Shown: piece after piece, positions 17,468-26,038 of the stretch | Layout of the letters: each line of letters opens with the position of its first letter | Numbering within the stretch: the stretch's first letter is position 1 | DNA from: Bacteroidales bacterium UBA1745 | Lineage (GTDB): Bacteria > Bacteroidota > Bacteroidia > Bacteroidales > UBA932 | Reading direction: 5' to 3' | Assembly (NCBI GenBank): GCA_002314885.1 | Contig: DCHT01000001.1 | Coordinates: 579-47,880 of the forward strand | Length of the DNA stretch: 47,302 nucleotides | Notes under the pieces: model-generated | What the model saw: the letters and a program-made list of their open reading frames with translations, nothing else | Database searches by the model: none | Told to the model about the DNA's origin: nothing | Made by a program: the position numbers and the translations under genes

Positions 17468-20400
17468 TTAGAATGCAACATCGACACCGAAGGAGAGAGT
17501 CCTAGGATAGAGATAGCCCACGCCGGTGTTGCTGGTGCTGGTTCCGGAAGCGTTTGCAAGCTCAGGATCGATGAGCTTGGTGTGCTTCTTGAGTGGAGAG
17601 AAATAGCAGAGGTTCTCACCGCTGAAGTAGAAGCGGATCTTGCTGAAGTGGATCTTGTTCACCCACTTTTCAGGAAGGCTGTAACCGACGGTGAGGTTCT
17701 TGAACCTGAGGTAGCCTATGTTCTGGAGGAAGTAGTCATTGGTCTTGCCGAGGCCGGTCCAATAGCTGTACTTGCTGTCAGTGTAGGCAGAGTAACCACG
17801 AGGTCTTGGGAAATATGCGTCTGGATTGCTCTCAGACCACACATTGTTCATAAAGTCCTTGTGGATGAAGGTGATGCTCGTTGAGGAATAAGGACCCCAG
17901 AAAGCATATCCGCCGTAAGATCCGTTAGGGAACCAGTCCTGATGTCCCACGCCCTGGAAATAAGCGGAGATATCGAAGCCGTTCCAGTTGAAGTCCAGAC
18001 GGAATGAATAGTTGAAATGAGCCTGTGAGTTACCGATGATCTCGAGGTCACCGTGGTCTTCAAGGGTATTCGCACCATTGTCGAGAGTACCGCTGCCGTC
18101 CACGTCGAGGATCTTGAAGTCACCGGCCTTTGCACCCGCACCGTCAACGCAGACACCGCCGCCGGCTACATAATAACCAGGCTGCAGCTTGATGCAGTTG
18201 ACCATTGAAGTGTACTCCAGAGCCTCTTCGTCAGATGCGAAGAGTCCACCGGACCTATAGCCCCAGATATCTCCCAATCTCTTGCCAACATAGTGGCTGG
18301 AAAGGGTTCCGGTAGGGTTATAATACTTGGTGAAGTAGGTATTTCTGTCACCGAGACCGGCGCTGATGCCATAAGATGCAGGCTTGCCGAGAATCTTGAA
18401 GCTGTCCCTCCAGCTGAGTGAAATCTCCCAACCGAAAGTGCGGAGGTCGGCGCAGTTCTCCTTAGGTGAAGAAGCACCGTAAACCTCAGGAAGCTGAACG
18501 GATGAGGTAAGCATATCCTTGGTGTCGCGGATATAGTAGTCACCCGTGAAGTTGAGCCTGCGGTTGAGGAAGCTGAGGTCGAGACCGACGTCGTAGGTGT
18601 TGACGGTCTCCCAGGTCAGTTCTGAAGAAAGCGGAGAAGAGATGGATGAATAACGGGACTTGGTGTTCTTGTCGAAGGTCCAGTCCTGGGTGTTGTCCAC
18701 GGAAATCTTCTCGAGGTAGTAGTATGCACTCACCTGCTGGTTGCCGAGGGAACCTGCGGAAACACGGATCTTGGCATCGTTCACGATCTTCTGTGCAGGA
18801 GCGAACCAAGGTTCCTCTGAAAGTTTCCAAGCCAGGGATGCAGATGGGAAGAAGCCCCATCTGTGAGATTCGCCGAAACGGGAAGTACCGTCGTAGCGGG
18901 CGCTGACTTCTGCGATATAGCGGCCCTTGTAGTCATAGTTGACACGGCCGAAGAAGCCGAGGGTAGCGTACTCTGAGTTTGCTACGCCGACTGAATAAAC
19001 CCTGACAGGAGTGCCGTCAGCATTGGAACTCTGGTCGATGAGGGCGAATGAATCGTATGAATCGGAAAGCAGAGGACGGCCGGTGATATCGAAGTCAGAG
19101 GTCTTGGAAGCCTCGTACTGGGAACCGACGAGAGCTTTCAGATAATGGCCACCCCAGTTGTTCTCGTACTGGGCGGTACCTGTGATGACGTGCACCTGAC
19201 GCCAGTCGCGGCTTTCCTTGTAGGAACTGGTCGTACCCTGCATCTCGATGAATTCGCCAGGACGGTTGGAGTAGCTGTACTTGTTGGTCCTGAAAGCGTT
19301 GAACTCGTCGATGCGGCGGAAGTCGTAGCTGAGGGATACGGTCACCTGCTTGATAGGAGTGAAATCGATGGCGTGGGTCATCGTGAGTGTGCCCTTGTCC
19401 TTGCTGTTGTGGTTGCCACCTGCAAGGGTCTGGTTAGGCGTATTGCCCATCAGAGTGGTCTTCGCAGCGATTGCAAGCTCGATAGGATAGTTCACGAGGG
19501 ATCCGTCCGGGTTGTAAGGAACGAAAGCCGGTGAGCCATATCTCCAGAGGTTCTCGAAAGTGCCCTCCATATCGGAATTGCCGCCCCAGGAATAGAGCTT
19601 CTTCACGTATGAAATGTTGGATGAAACGCGCAGCCACTTCTTCACAGGGGCAGAAACCTTAGCCCTGACGGAGTAGCTCTTGTAATCATCGTGAGCCTCG
19701 CCCTTGAGGAGGCCGGACTCATTGAGGAAACGACCGCTGATGTAGTACTTGACGCCACCTGCGCTGCCGGAGAAGGAAGCATTGTGCTCCTGGGTAGGGC
19801 GGCAGGTGTTGTAGAAGTAGTTGAACCAGTCGAAGTTACCATAATAATGGTAGTAACCGTCGTCACCTACCTCTACCCAAGGCCTTGAAGGATCCTCAGT
19901 CTTGTCGTTGCGGCGCTCATAGAGTTTGAGCATCTCGCCGTTCTCGATGGAGTAGTCATACTCGCGGACGCGGGAACCGTGGAATGAATGGGCCTGGAAG
20001 TAGTTGATTACACTGATATGGTCATAACCGGTGTCGATGAAGTCCATATCAGTAGTAGGCTGGATGAAGCCCTGACGGAAGCTGTAGGTCACTTTGCCCT
20101 TAGTGCCTGTCGCACCCTGCTTGGTGGTAATGAGGACCACGCCGGCAGATGCCTTGGCACCGTAGATTGCGCAGGAAGACGCATCCTTGAGGATGGTCAC
20201 GCTCTCGATGTCATTAGGGTTCAGCATAGTGAGATCAGTCTCCACGCCGTCGGCGAGCACGAGCGGGCTGCCACCGTTCACGGAAAGAGTACCGCGGATG
20301 TTGATGGACGAGGTGCTGTTCGGGCTACCATTGCTGGAGTTGATGTAAACTGAAGGATCGGCACCCTGGAGGGCGTTGGCAGCAGACACGACAGGACGGT

Positions 20401-20800
20401 TGTTGAGCGTCTTGCCGTCTACGATGCCGACTGCACCAGAGAGGCTGGACCTCTTCTGGGTACCGAAAGCCACAACCACAATCTCGTCGAGGACATTGGT
20501 GTCCGGATCGAGAGTGATCAGATAAGGACTCTTTTCCGTGCCGTTGAAGGTAATTTCCTTGTCGGAATATCCGATGAAGGAAACGACCACGGTCGCAGGA
20601 TAGCTGACGCCTTCAAGACTGAAGTTGCCGTCGAGGTCGGTCAGGAAGCCCTGGGAGCCGCCCTTGACGATGAGTGAAGCGCCTGCGAGGGCTTCACCGT
20701 TCTGGTCAACTACTCTACCGGAAACAGTCCCTGCCACCTGTGCTGAGACGATGACTGAAGCCAGCATCGTCAGCAGGAAAGTCAGAAATGATTTCTTCAT
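17468..20800 (-). CDS. SusC/RagA-family TonB-dependent transporter without STN domain (PUL 1)
   Basis: The protein has 1110 residues and a Sec signal peptide (ASVIVSAQ). Next come a carboxypeptidase-D-like regulatory domain (VSGRVVDQNGEALAGAS), the TonB-box region LDEIVVVAFGTQKRSSLSGA, a plug domain (NIRGT, GSPLVLADGVE, ESVTILKDASSCAIYGAKAS) and a beta-barrel ending in the aromatic FGVDVAF. It imports oligosaccharides across the outer membrane with SusD. It lacks the N-terminal STN domain seen in the PUL 2 SusC, so it is not expected to signal to an anti-sigma factor. The gene is second in its operon, 28 bp after the toroid lipoprotein gene. Confidence 0.97.
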   Translation of the reverse strand: MKKSFLTFLLTMLASVIVSAQVAGTVSGRVVDQNGEALAGASLIVKGGSQGFLTDLDGNFSLEGVSYPATVVVSFIGYSDKEITFNGTEKSPYLITLDPDTNVLDEIVVVAFGTQKRSSLSGAVGIVDGKTLNNRPVVSAANALQGADPSVYINSSNGSPNSTSSINIRGTLSVNGGSPLVLADGVETDLTMLNPNDIESVTILKDASSCAIYGAKASAGVVLITTKQGATGTKGKVTYSFRQGFIQPTTDMDFIDTGYDHISVINYFQAHSFHGSRVREYDYSIENGEMLKLYERRNDKTEDPSRPWVEVGDDGYYHYYGNFDWFNYFYNTCRPTQEHNASFSGSAGGVKYYISGRFLNESGLLKGEAHDDYKSYSVRAKVSAPVKKWLRVSSNISYVKKLYSWGGNSDMEGTFENLWRYGSPAFVPYNPDGSLVNYPIELAIAAKTTLMGNTPNQTLAGGNHNSKDKGTLTMTHAIDFTPIKQVTVSLSYDFRRIDEFNAFRTNKYSYSNRPGEFIEMQGTTSSYKESRDWRQVHVITGTAQYENNWGGHYLKALVGSQYEASKTSDFDITGRPLLSDSYDSFALIDQSSNADGTPVRVYSVGVANSEYATLGFFGRVNYDYKGRYIAEVSARYDGTSRFGESHRWGFFPSASLAWKLSEEPWFAPAQKIVNDAKIRVSAGSLGNQQVSAYYYLEKISVDNTQDWTFDKNTKSRYSSISSPLSSELTWETVNTYDVGLDLSFLNRRLNFTGDYYIRDTKDMLTSSVQLPEVYGASSPKENCADLRTFGWEISLSWRDSFKILGKPASYGISAGLGDRNTYFTKYYNPTGTLSSHYVGKRLGDIWGYRSGGLFASDEEALEYTSMVNCIKLQPGYYVAGGGVCVDGAGAKAGDFKILDVDGSGTLDNGANTLEDHGDLEIIGNSQAHFNYSFRLDFNWNGFDISAYFQGVGHQDWFPNGSYGGYAFWGPYSSTSITFIHKDFMNNVWSESNPDAYFPRPRGYSAYTDSKYSYWTGLGKTNDYFLQNIGYLRFKNLTVGYSLPEKWVNKIHFSKIRFYFSGENLCYFSPLKKHTKLIDPELANASGTSTSNTGVGYLYPRTLSFGVDVAF

Positions 20801-20828
20801 AAACCGGTGAATTAGTGATTATTAGTTA

Positions 20829-22529
20829 TTAAAAATTGTATTGTTCCATTCTAAGCAGCAGCATTACCGAAGCATAGGTACAGTTGATCCACCACGCCCT
20901 CTTGACATTCGAAGAGTAGGATCTCATATCCCAGGTAGTCGGAATCTGTCCGTTTATCGGGTCCTGAACTATGGCAATGGCATCGGCAAGCGCCTTAGCC
21001 TTCGCATAGGCCAGTTTGTCGCCGTTCAGGTCGTACAGGTCGAGCCAGGCATTGGCAACATTGCAGTTGCTGCAGTCGATAGGCACCCTGTATTCATATT
21101 GCTCGTACACTCCTGGAGTGTGTATCTGCCTGAAGCCCTTGCGGTTTGGAAGTGCGTTCCAGTGGACGAACTGGTCCTCGCAGAGCCTCAGGAGGTCCTT
21201 CGCGTCGCAAAGGTCTGACTTGGACACTTCCCTCTTCCTGAGCAGATATGAGGCATACGGACCAGTTGTGGCGTTGGTCATATTCTGATAAGGCTTCCAG
21301 CCGAGTACGCTGACATCCTCGAACTGACCGCGCATATCCAGGGTGCGGAGGGCATTCTGGCGCATCCAGTCCTCACCCTTTGCCTGCACATCGGCAAAAT
21401 CATCGATTCCATACTGGTTCTGAAGCCTCTCGAGGAAGGTCAGGAGCGGATGCAGCATCGCGTGAGCTTCGGAGGTCGGTTCAGCACTGTCTTTCTTCAC
21501 TTTCACTGGGAAAGAACCGTCTGGAGCTTGGAGTTTCTCATACGTACGGGCTATTTTAAGAGCCTGAGTGAGCCACTGCTCCTCCCCCGTATAGTCATAC
21601 AGATCGAGGAAAGCCTGGGCTGCAGTGGATGCCTCCATCATCATAGTCGTGCGACGGCTGGTCTCCGAAAGCGCAAGGGAATCCTTCTTGTAATAGGTCG
21701 GAGGGAAATATGCCAGCGGCGAACCCTCCTCCATCGAGTGCGAAACGAGGAATTCAGCGGCATTGCGTGCAATTGTCAGGCATTCATCCCCGATTGCCGG
21801 AGCAAGCCTGGCAAGTTCGATTTCAAGTCGTATGGTGCTGCCGATGATCTTGCAGGCATAGAGATTATGCGTATATCCCGGATCAGGTTCCGCTTCTTTG
21901 AGCCAGGCACGGGTAGAAGGCATAGTGTGCACATACATCGCTGCCTTGAGCGCAGCCTCACGATATGGACGCGGTGACTCAGGATATGGTCCCTCGAACG
22001 GGAAGTCCCTTATGAAAAGCCTGTCTCCGACAACTCCCAAGACATTGCCTTTGGCGTCAAGAGCTTCAACTATCAGGCGGCTATTGCCCACCGGAATCTT
22101 GTCCCATACCGGGGCAAGTGACTCATTCGGAGTCTTGGCGACAAAAGACCAACTAATTGCTGTTGAAGCAGTTATATCAAGCGAATTAAAAAATCCCGCA
22201 GATGTATCAGTAGGCTGCTTGGCAGGAAACTTATCGTCCGGCCTCTGCATCATCGGGGTCGTCCAATAGTAGGAATTCTCAGTGTCCTGCCATACGGTAT
22301 ATCGGTAAGAAGAAGCTCCGTCGATGGAAGCGAAATCAAACACCGGGGCAAATTTGAAGTCCTTCGCCCAATGGTTCCAGCACTGCTGCTTCCCTTCCTC
22401 AAAAGGTCTTACGGGAACCAGATATTCCGCCGCAGCACGCCTGTTCAGCCTTTTGTAATTCAGTTCCTGTCCACCGGAACAGGAATTCACGACGATTGCA
22501 ATAAGCAAAGCTGCTGGCATTAGTTTCAT
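20829..22529 (-). CDS. Lipoprotein with FnIII-like N-domain and predicted alpha/alpha-toroid; PUL 1 paralogue B
   Basis: The protein has 566 residues, with lipobox VVNSC. It is clearly paralogous to the protein at 8756-10426 along its whole length: CWNHWAKDFKFAPVFDF, LDAKGNVLGVVGDRLFIRDF, AYFPPTYY, QAPDGSFPV, AMLHPLL, GQFEDVS, EDQFVHWNALP and CNVANAWLDLY. The fold is again an N-terminal Ig/FnIII-like part and a helical toroid. I do not recognise a named family. It is the first gene of PUL 1, directly behind the palindrome-bearing promoter. ATG at 22544 is possible, but the predicted transcript start (near 22550) would leave almost no leader, so 22529, at the signal peptide, is preferred. A role in attacking the PUL 1 glycan is inferred. 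Confidence 0.7.
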   Translation of the reverse strand: MKLMPAALLIAIVVNSCSGGQELNYKRLNRRAAAEYLVPVRPFEEGKQQCWNHWAKDFKFAPVFDFASIDGASSYRYTVWQDTENSYYWTTPMMQRPDDKFPAKQPTDTSAGFFNSLDITASTAISWSFVAKTPNESLAPVWDKIPVGNSRLIVEALDAKGNVLGVVGDRLFIRDFPFEGPYPESPRPYREAALKAAMYVHTMPSTRAWLKEAEPDPGYTHNLYACKIIGSTIRLEIELARLAPAIGDECLTIARNAAEFLVSHSMEEGSPLAYFPPTYYKKDSLALSETSRRTTMMMEASTAAQAFLDLYDYTGEEQWLTQALKIARTYEKLQAPDGSFPVKVKKDSAEPTSEAHAMLHPLLTFLERLQNQYGIDDFADVQAKGEDWMRQNALRTLDMRGQFEDVSVLGWKPYQNMTNATTGPYASYLLRKREVSKSDLCDAKDLLRLCEDQFVHWNALPNRKGFRQIHTPGVYEQYEYRVPIDCSNCNVANAWLDLYDLNGDKLAYAKAKALADAIAIVQDPINGQIPTTWDMRSYSSNVKRAWWINCTYASVMLLLRMEQYNF

Positions 22530-22556
22530 TGTGGCATCAATCATTTAAGCTATACG

Positions 22557-22587
22557 CAAATTTAACCTATATATATAGGTATTGAAA
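22557..22587 (-). promoter_or_regulatory. Promoter of PUL 1
   Basis: On the minus strand TTTC (22587-22584, one mismatch to TTTG) is 19 bp from TAAATTTG (22564-22557). This places transcription start near 22550, about 20 nt before the first gene. The weaker -33 half and the palindrome in the spacer suggest a regulated promoter. Confidence 0.65.
22565..22580. promoter_or_regulatory. 16-bp perfect palindrome, candidate operator of PUL 1
   Basis: ACCTATATATATAGGT is identical to its reverse complement. It fills the spacer between the -33 and -7 elements and abuts the -7 element. That position and symmetry suit a dimeric regulator that distorts or blocks the promoter. An AT-rich palindrome could also arise by chance or aid melting. 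Confidence 0.5.
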
Positions 22588-22630
22588 GATGCCAAGATGA
22601 ATATCTACATCCACAAATAGACATAAACAA

Positions 22631-22659
22631 ATTAACCGACTGAAAATCAATCGGTTAAT
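22631..22659 (-). terminator. Terminator hairpin behind the regulator gene
   Basis: ATTAACCGA and TCGGTTAAT form a perfect 9-bp inverted repeat with an 11-nt loop. It lies 24 bp downstream of the regulator stop codon and is followed on the minus strand by a T-rich stretch (TTGTTTATG). It would separate the regulator unit from PUL 1. A second, shorter dyad (GACC/GGTC) lies between it and the stop codon. Confidence 0.6.
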
Positions 22660-22682
22660 CACTAGACCAATAAGGTCATTTT

Positions 22683-24224
22683 CTAGATATTCATAATGGC
22701 TGATTCGAAGTTATCAGGGTCTTTCAAGGCCATTTTCCTGATTTTCGAACGGTGAGTATAGACCGAAGTAGGAGCACAGTTCAGGAACTCCGCTATCTTG
22801 CCGCTGTCAACGATTCCGAGCTTGATTACAGCGAGAATCCTGAGTCCGGTCGGCAGTTCCCTGTCGTTCCTGAGCTTGAAGCGGGCCTCCGGCTGAAGCA
22901 GTTCATTGACCCTGTCCACAAAGTCCGGATAGAGGCCCAGGAAGGTCTCGTCGAAGATCTGATAGAAGGACTTGTAGTCAAGGGCATTCCAGCCCGGACT
23001 GCGGAGCATTTCGTTGAGAGCGTCGAAGCCTCCGGTCTTCATAGCCTGTCGGAGTTCGCGCCTGTATTCCTCAATTCGGCCCATATACTTGGCGGAGAGT
23101 ACTATATATTTATATACATAGCCCTCTTTGATCTTGTTGGCATCCTCAAGCTGATGATTGATATTGTGGATAGTCCTGGTCTGCCTGAACATACGATAGA
23201 GCAGCAGAAGAATCATCAGAAGCAGGCACAGGAGCACCACAATGAAGGAAATATAGAAGGTGCGGCTCTGCCTGTCCTGCTGCTCAATGGCCTTCACGAT
23301 ATCCAGCTGGGAGTTGGCGGAATTGAGGATACGGGAACTGTAATTGCAGTCGAGAGCGTCCTGAAGGGCCAACTGACAGTAACGGGAAGCACGATGGTAC
23401 TCCTTGTCCTCGAACAGCATATTGGACAGCTGATAGAGGGACTGATGCTCACGGATAGGAATGGCGAGACTCTCGATGGCGGACTGGGCGAGCCAGTATT
23501 TGCGGGCATCGCGGTCGCCCGTATAAATGTGGGCCTGGGCGAGGCTGTATGCGGCATTTGCCCTGTCATACGGGTCATCAGAATCATTGTAGAGCTTCTC
23601 AATGATAGGCACTGCCTCCGCAGCCCTGCCGGTCTCATACATCTGGATTGCCGGACGGCGTATGCGCTCAAAATTCTCCGCAGCATTGCGGAAATTGTAG
23701 TTCGGGCGCTCCCTGAGCAGGAACTGACGCATCTCGTGACGCTTTTCCACGGAGGTCATCTCATCCGCGACCATAGTGGCAGCCATATAGAGTTCGGCAT
23801 CGATGAATGCGACCTTCTGCCTGTCATCCATCCTGGAGGTGTCTTTTGACATCAGAATCAGGTTCGCGGACGAATAGTCCCTCAAGGAAGTAAGCACCTT
23901 GACCGATGAGAAATCGACGTAATTGCGTCTTTCAGGGTCAGTCCCTACCAAGGATTCAAGATTTCCGAGATAGACCTGTGCAGTGTCTGACTGATAGTGG
24001 CGATAATGCCTGAAAAGAGCATCGTTGGCCGCCCATTTCTCATCCGAAGTGACGGCATTTGCCAATTGAGCCCTGAGAGAATCCGCTTCAGCCTCAAAGC
24101 GGGCCGTATAACTGTCTCTCCTGGAAATGACGGCATCCAGTTCGGACAGTTTGCGTTCGAGATCGGATGTACAGGAGCCCATAAGGGCACACAGCAGAGG
24201 CAGTATGAGCAGTACTTTCTTCAT
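22683..24224 (-). CDS. Membrane-spanning TPR/HTH transcriptional regulator, DUF6377-like
   Basis: The protein has 513 residues. The N-terminus MKKVLLILPLLCALMGSC is a signal peptide with a lipobox-like end. A periplasmic helical TPR-like region follows (about 25-320), starting with LSELDAVISRRDSYTARFEAEADSLRA as in DUF6377 proteins of Bacteroidota. A single transmembrane segment of mostly Leu/Ile/Val lies at about 323-345, then a coiled-coil stretch. The C-terminus holds a LuxR-like helix-turn-helix (LGIVDSGKIAEFLNCAPTSV, then YTHRSKIRKMAL). It would sense a periplasmic ligand and bind DNA directly, so it is the probable controller of PUL 1, whose promoter lies 100-130 bp downstream. The start overlaps the patatin stop by ATGA, indicating translational coupling. 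Confidence 0.82.
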   Translation of the reverse strand: MKKVLLILPLLCALMGSCTSDLERKLSELDAVISRRDSYTARFEAEADSLRAQLANAVTSDEKWAANDALFRHYRHYQSDTAQVYLGNLESLVGTDPERRNYVDFSSVKVLTSLRDYSSANLILMSKDTSRMDDRQKVAFIDAELYMAATMVADEMTSVEKRHEMRQFLLRERPNYNFRNAAENFERIRRPAIQMYETGRAAEAVPIIEKLYNDSDDPYDRANAAYSLAQAHIYTGDRDARKYWLAQSAIESLAIPIREHQSLYQLSNMLFEDKEYHRASRYCQLALQDALDCNYSSRILNSANSQLDIVKAIEQQDRQSRTFYISFIVVLLCLLLMILLLLYRMFRQTRTIHNINHQLEDANKIKEGYVYKYIVLSAKYMGRIEEYRRELRQAMKTGGFDALNEMLRSPGWNALDYKSFYQIFDETFLGLYPDFVDRVNELLQPEARFKLRNDRELPTGLRILAVIKLGIVDSGKIAEFLNCAPTSVYTHRSKIRKMALKDPDNFESAIMNI

Positions 24225-25186
24225 CGTGCCTCGTATTCGTCAAGAGCCTTGGCCATAAGGCTGCGGCCGAGATCGGATATTTCGCGGACCTTCGCATAGT
24301 CGGCAATCGCGCCGTATGCGTCAAAAGGCATATTCACCAGCACATCCGGCGGAGTGGCGGCGATGCTGAGTATAGTATTGCGATGGTTCATAAGGTCGAA
24401 GGTTCGGTCCAGCAGCGAATAATAGTTGCCACCGAGGTCGAGTTCCTCGTAGTCGCGGTCGCGGCGGATTTCTTCAAGCATTTCACTGCCCTCCTGGCCG
24501 GCCACCTTGATCTTGTCGAGAAAGTTGCCATCGGTGTGGCGGACGGTGTCGATGGCCTCGGAAATGGCCCCACGCCTGCCGGCTCTACGTTCCCTGAGAG
24601 CCTCTGTCTGCTCGAGGCGTTCGCGTATCTTTTCTTTGTCTATATCATTGACATTGAATCCGATAAGTATGTCTCCCCTACGGCGCTGCACCCGGTTGAG
24701 AGGAATGGAATTCACCAGACCGCCATCGACCATAGTACGAAGGCCATAACGCACCGGACGCAGCAGGCCCGGGATGGAAATGGAGGCTCGGATGGCCTTG
24801 AAAAGGCTGCCTTCACGGAACACGACCTCATCTCCGGTATAGAGATCGGTCGCCACGGCGCAGTACGGAATGGCGAGGTCTTCGATGTTCACGTCCGGCA
24901 CGACCTGCTCGAGCGATTTGATGATCTTGTCGCCCTTGACCATATGGTTGCGGCCGACGCTCAGGTCCAGAAGCTTGAACACCTTCCAGGCATCCAGGCT
25001 GAGGAACCACTTCTCCGCCTCGTCGAGTTTGCCGGCGGCATAGATGCCACCGATGAGAGAACCCATCGAAGTACCGGCAATGGAAGTAATCTTGTAACCG
25101 CGGCTCTCAAGCTCGCGTATGGCTCCCATATAGGCGAATCCCCTTGGACCGCCGCTGGAGAGCACCAGAGCGACATTCTTTGACAT
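24221..25186 (-). CDS. Patatin-like phospholipase (RssA type)
   Basis: The protein has 321 residues and no signal peptide. It shows the full patatin set: oxyanion-hole SSGGPRGFAYMGAI near the N-terminus, nucleophile elbow GTSMGS (Ser40) and the catalytic-dyad Asp154 in MVDGGLVNSIP. It would hydrolyse acyl chains from phospholipids or related esters in the cytoplasm or at the inner membrane. Its start shares one base with the stop of the esterase gene (TAATG), and its stop overlaps the regulator start (ATGA). Genes from 28018 to 22683 are therefore one tightly packed unit. The natural substrate is unknown. Confidence 0.9.
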   Translation of the reverse strand: MSKNVALVLSSGGPRGFAYMGAIRELESRGYKITSIAGTSMGSLIGGIYAAGKLDEAEKWFLSLDAWKVFKLLDLSVGRNHMVKGDKIIKSLEQVVPDVNIEDLAIPYCAVATDLYTGDEVVFREGSLFKAIRASISIPGLLRPVRYGLRTMVDGGLVNSIPLNRVQRRRGDILIGFNVNDIDKEKIRERLEQTEALRERRAGRRGAISEAIDTVRHTDGNFLDKIKVAGQEGSEMLEEIRRDRDYEELDLGGNYYSLLDRTFDLMNHRNTILSIAATPPDVLVNMPFDAYGAIADYAKVREISDLGRSLMAKALDEYEAR

Positions 25187-26034
25187 TATCTTACGATTTT
25201 ATCACCTTCACCTATGTTTGTACCTTCCATCACCTGGGTGAACCAGTCGAGATGGTAGTTGAGCACCCATACCCAATACGGCCAGCGATGCTTGCCCGGA
25301 GAGAGCATCTCGATATGACGTATGCCCAGCTGACGGCATTTCTGGCAGAATTCCTCCGCTGCGATCACGAAGTTCTTGTCCTCCGTGCCGCAGGTAACCA
25401 CGAGTATCTTGTTCTTGGTGTCATCGCCGCAGATTTCCTTGTAACGGTCAAGCCTGGTGACGGCACACTGGGCGACGCACGCAGGGTCGAAGATGTCCGT
25501 TGCGCCGAAAATGGACGGCAGATAACTGCGCGATCCACCGGAATACTGGAGGTCGAGAACGCCGCTCATAGAGCCCGCGCCCTTGAAATAATCCGGATGG
25601 TCGAGGAAGATGTTCATCGCGCCGTGACCGCCCATAGAGAGGCCTGTAATGAAGGTTCTGTCGGCCTGGAGACCGTATGTGGCAGCCATTTCAGGCCAGA
25701 ACTCGTTCCAGAAGAACTGCCTCCACTGAGGCTTCGCAGGGTCCGCATTGTCCACGTACCAGCTGTCGTAGAGGCCGTCCGGACAGATAATTCGGAAACC
25801 ATAGCGGTCGGCGACTGCCTGGACGTCGGTGTGCTTGTTCCAATCCCAGCTGTTTCCGCTCCATCCGTGCATCAGAATGAGGGTCGGGATGTCCTTGGCC
25901 GACGACTGGGCAGGCGACCACACATAGACTGTGTCGTTGCAGTGCAGATTGTCGGACTCGAACACGTGTACGGCCTGGGCATTGAGGTTCCAGGCTGCGG
26001 CGGCAAGGGCCAATATCGTCAATAAACGCTTCAT
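25186..26034 (-). CDS. Exported esterase, esterase-D/CE1-like
   Basis: The protein has 282 residues, with a signal peptide ending at NLNAQA. Alpha/beta-hydrolase motifs: LILMHGWSGNSWDW (oxyanion region), GLSMGGHGAM with nucleophile Ser133, acid in CGTEDKNF, and histidine in GKHRWPYW. It resembles CE1 acetylxylan/feruloyl esterases and S-formylglutathione-hydrolase relatives, and is exported. It lies 4 bp after the MscS gene and overlaps the patatin start. It is the third secreted esterase in this half of the window and may serve PUL 1 together with those at 7053-8743; that link is inference. Confidence 0.85.
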   Translation of the reverse strand: MKRLLTILALAAAAWNLNAQAVHVFESDNLHCNDTVYVWSPAQSSAKDIPTLILMHGWSGNSWDWNKHTDVQAVADRYGFRIICPDGLYDSWYVDNADPAKPQWRQFFWNEFWPEMAATYGLQADRTFITGLSMGGHGAMNIFLDHPDYFKGAGSMSGVLDLQYSGGSRSYLPSIFGATDIFDPACVAQCAVTRLDRYKEICGDDTKNKILVVTCGTEDKNFVIAAEEFCQKCRQLGIRHIEMLSPGKHRWPYWVWVLNYHLDWFTQVMEGTNIGEGDKIVR

Positions 26035-26038
26035 AGCA

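Noticed and set aside
22752..23849. Open frame of 365 codons on the plus strand inside the regulator gene
   Set aside because: It is fully antisense to the DUF6377-like gene, which has signal peptide, transmembrane helix and HTH. The antisense translation shows no motif.
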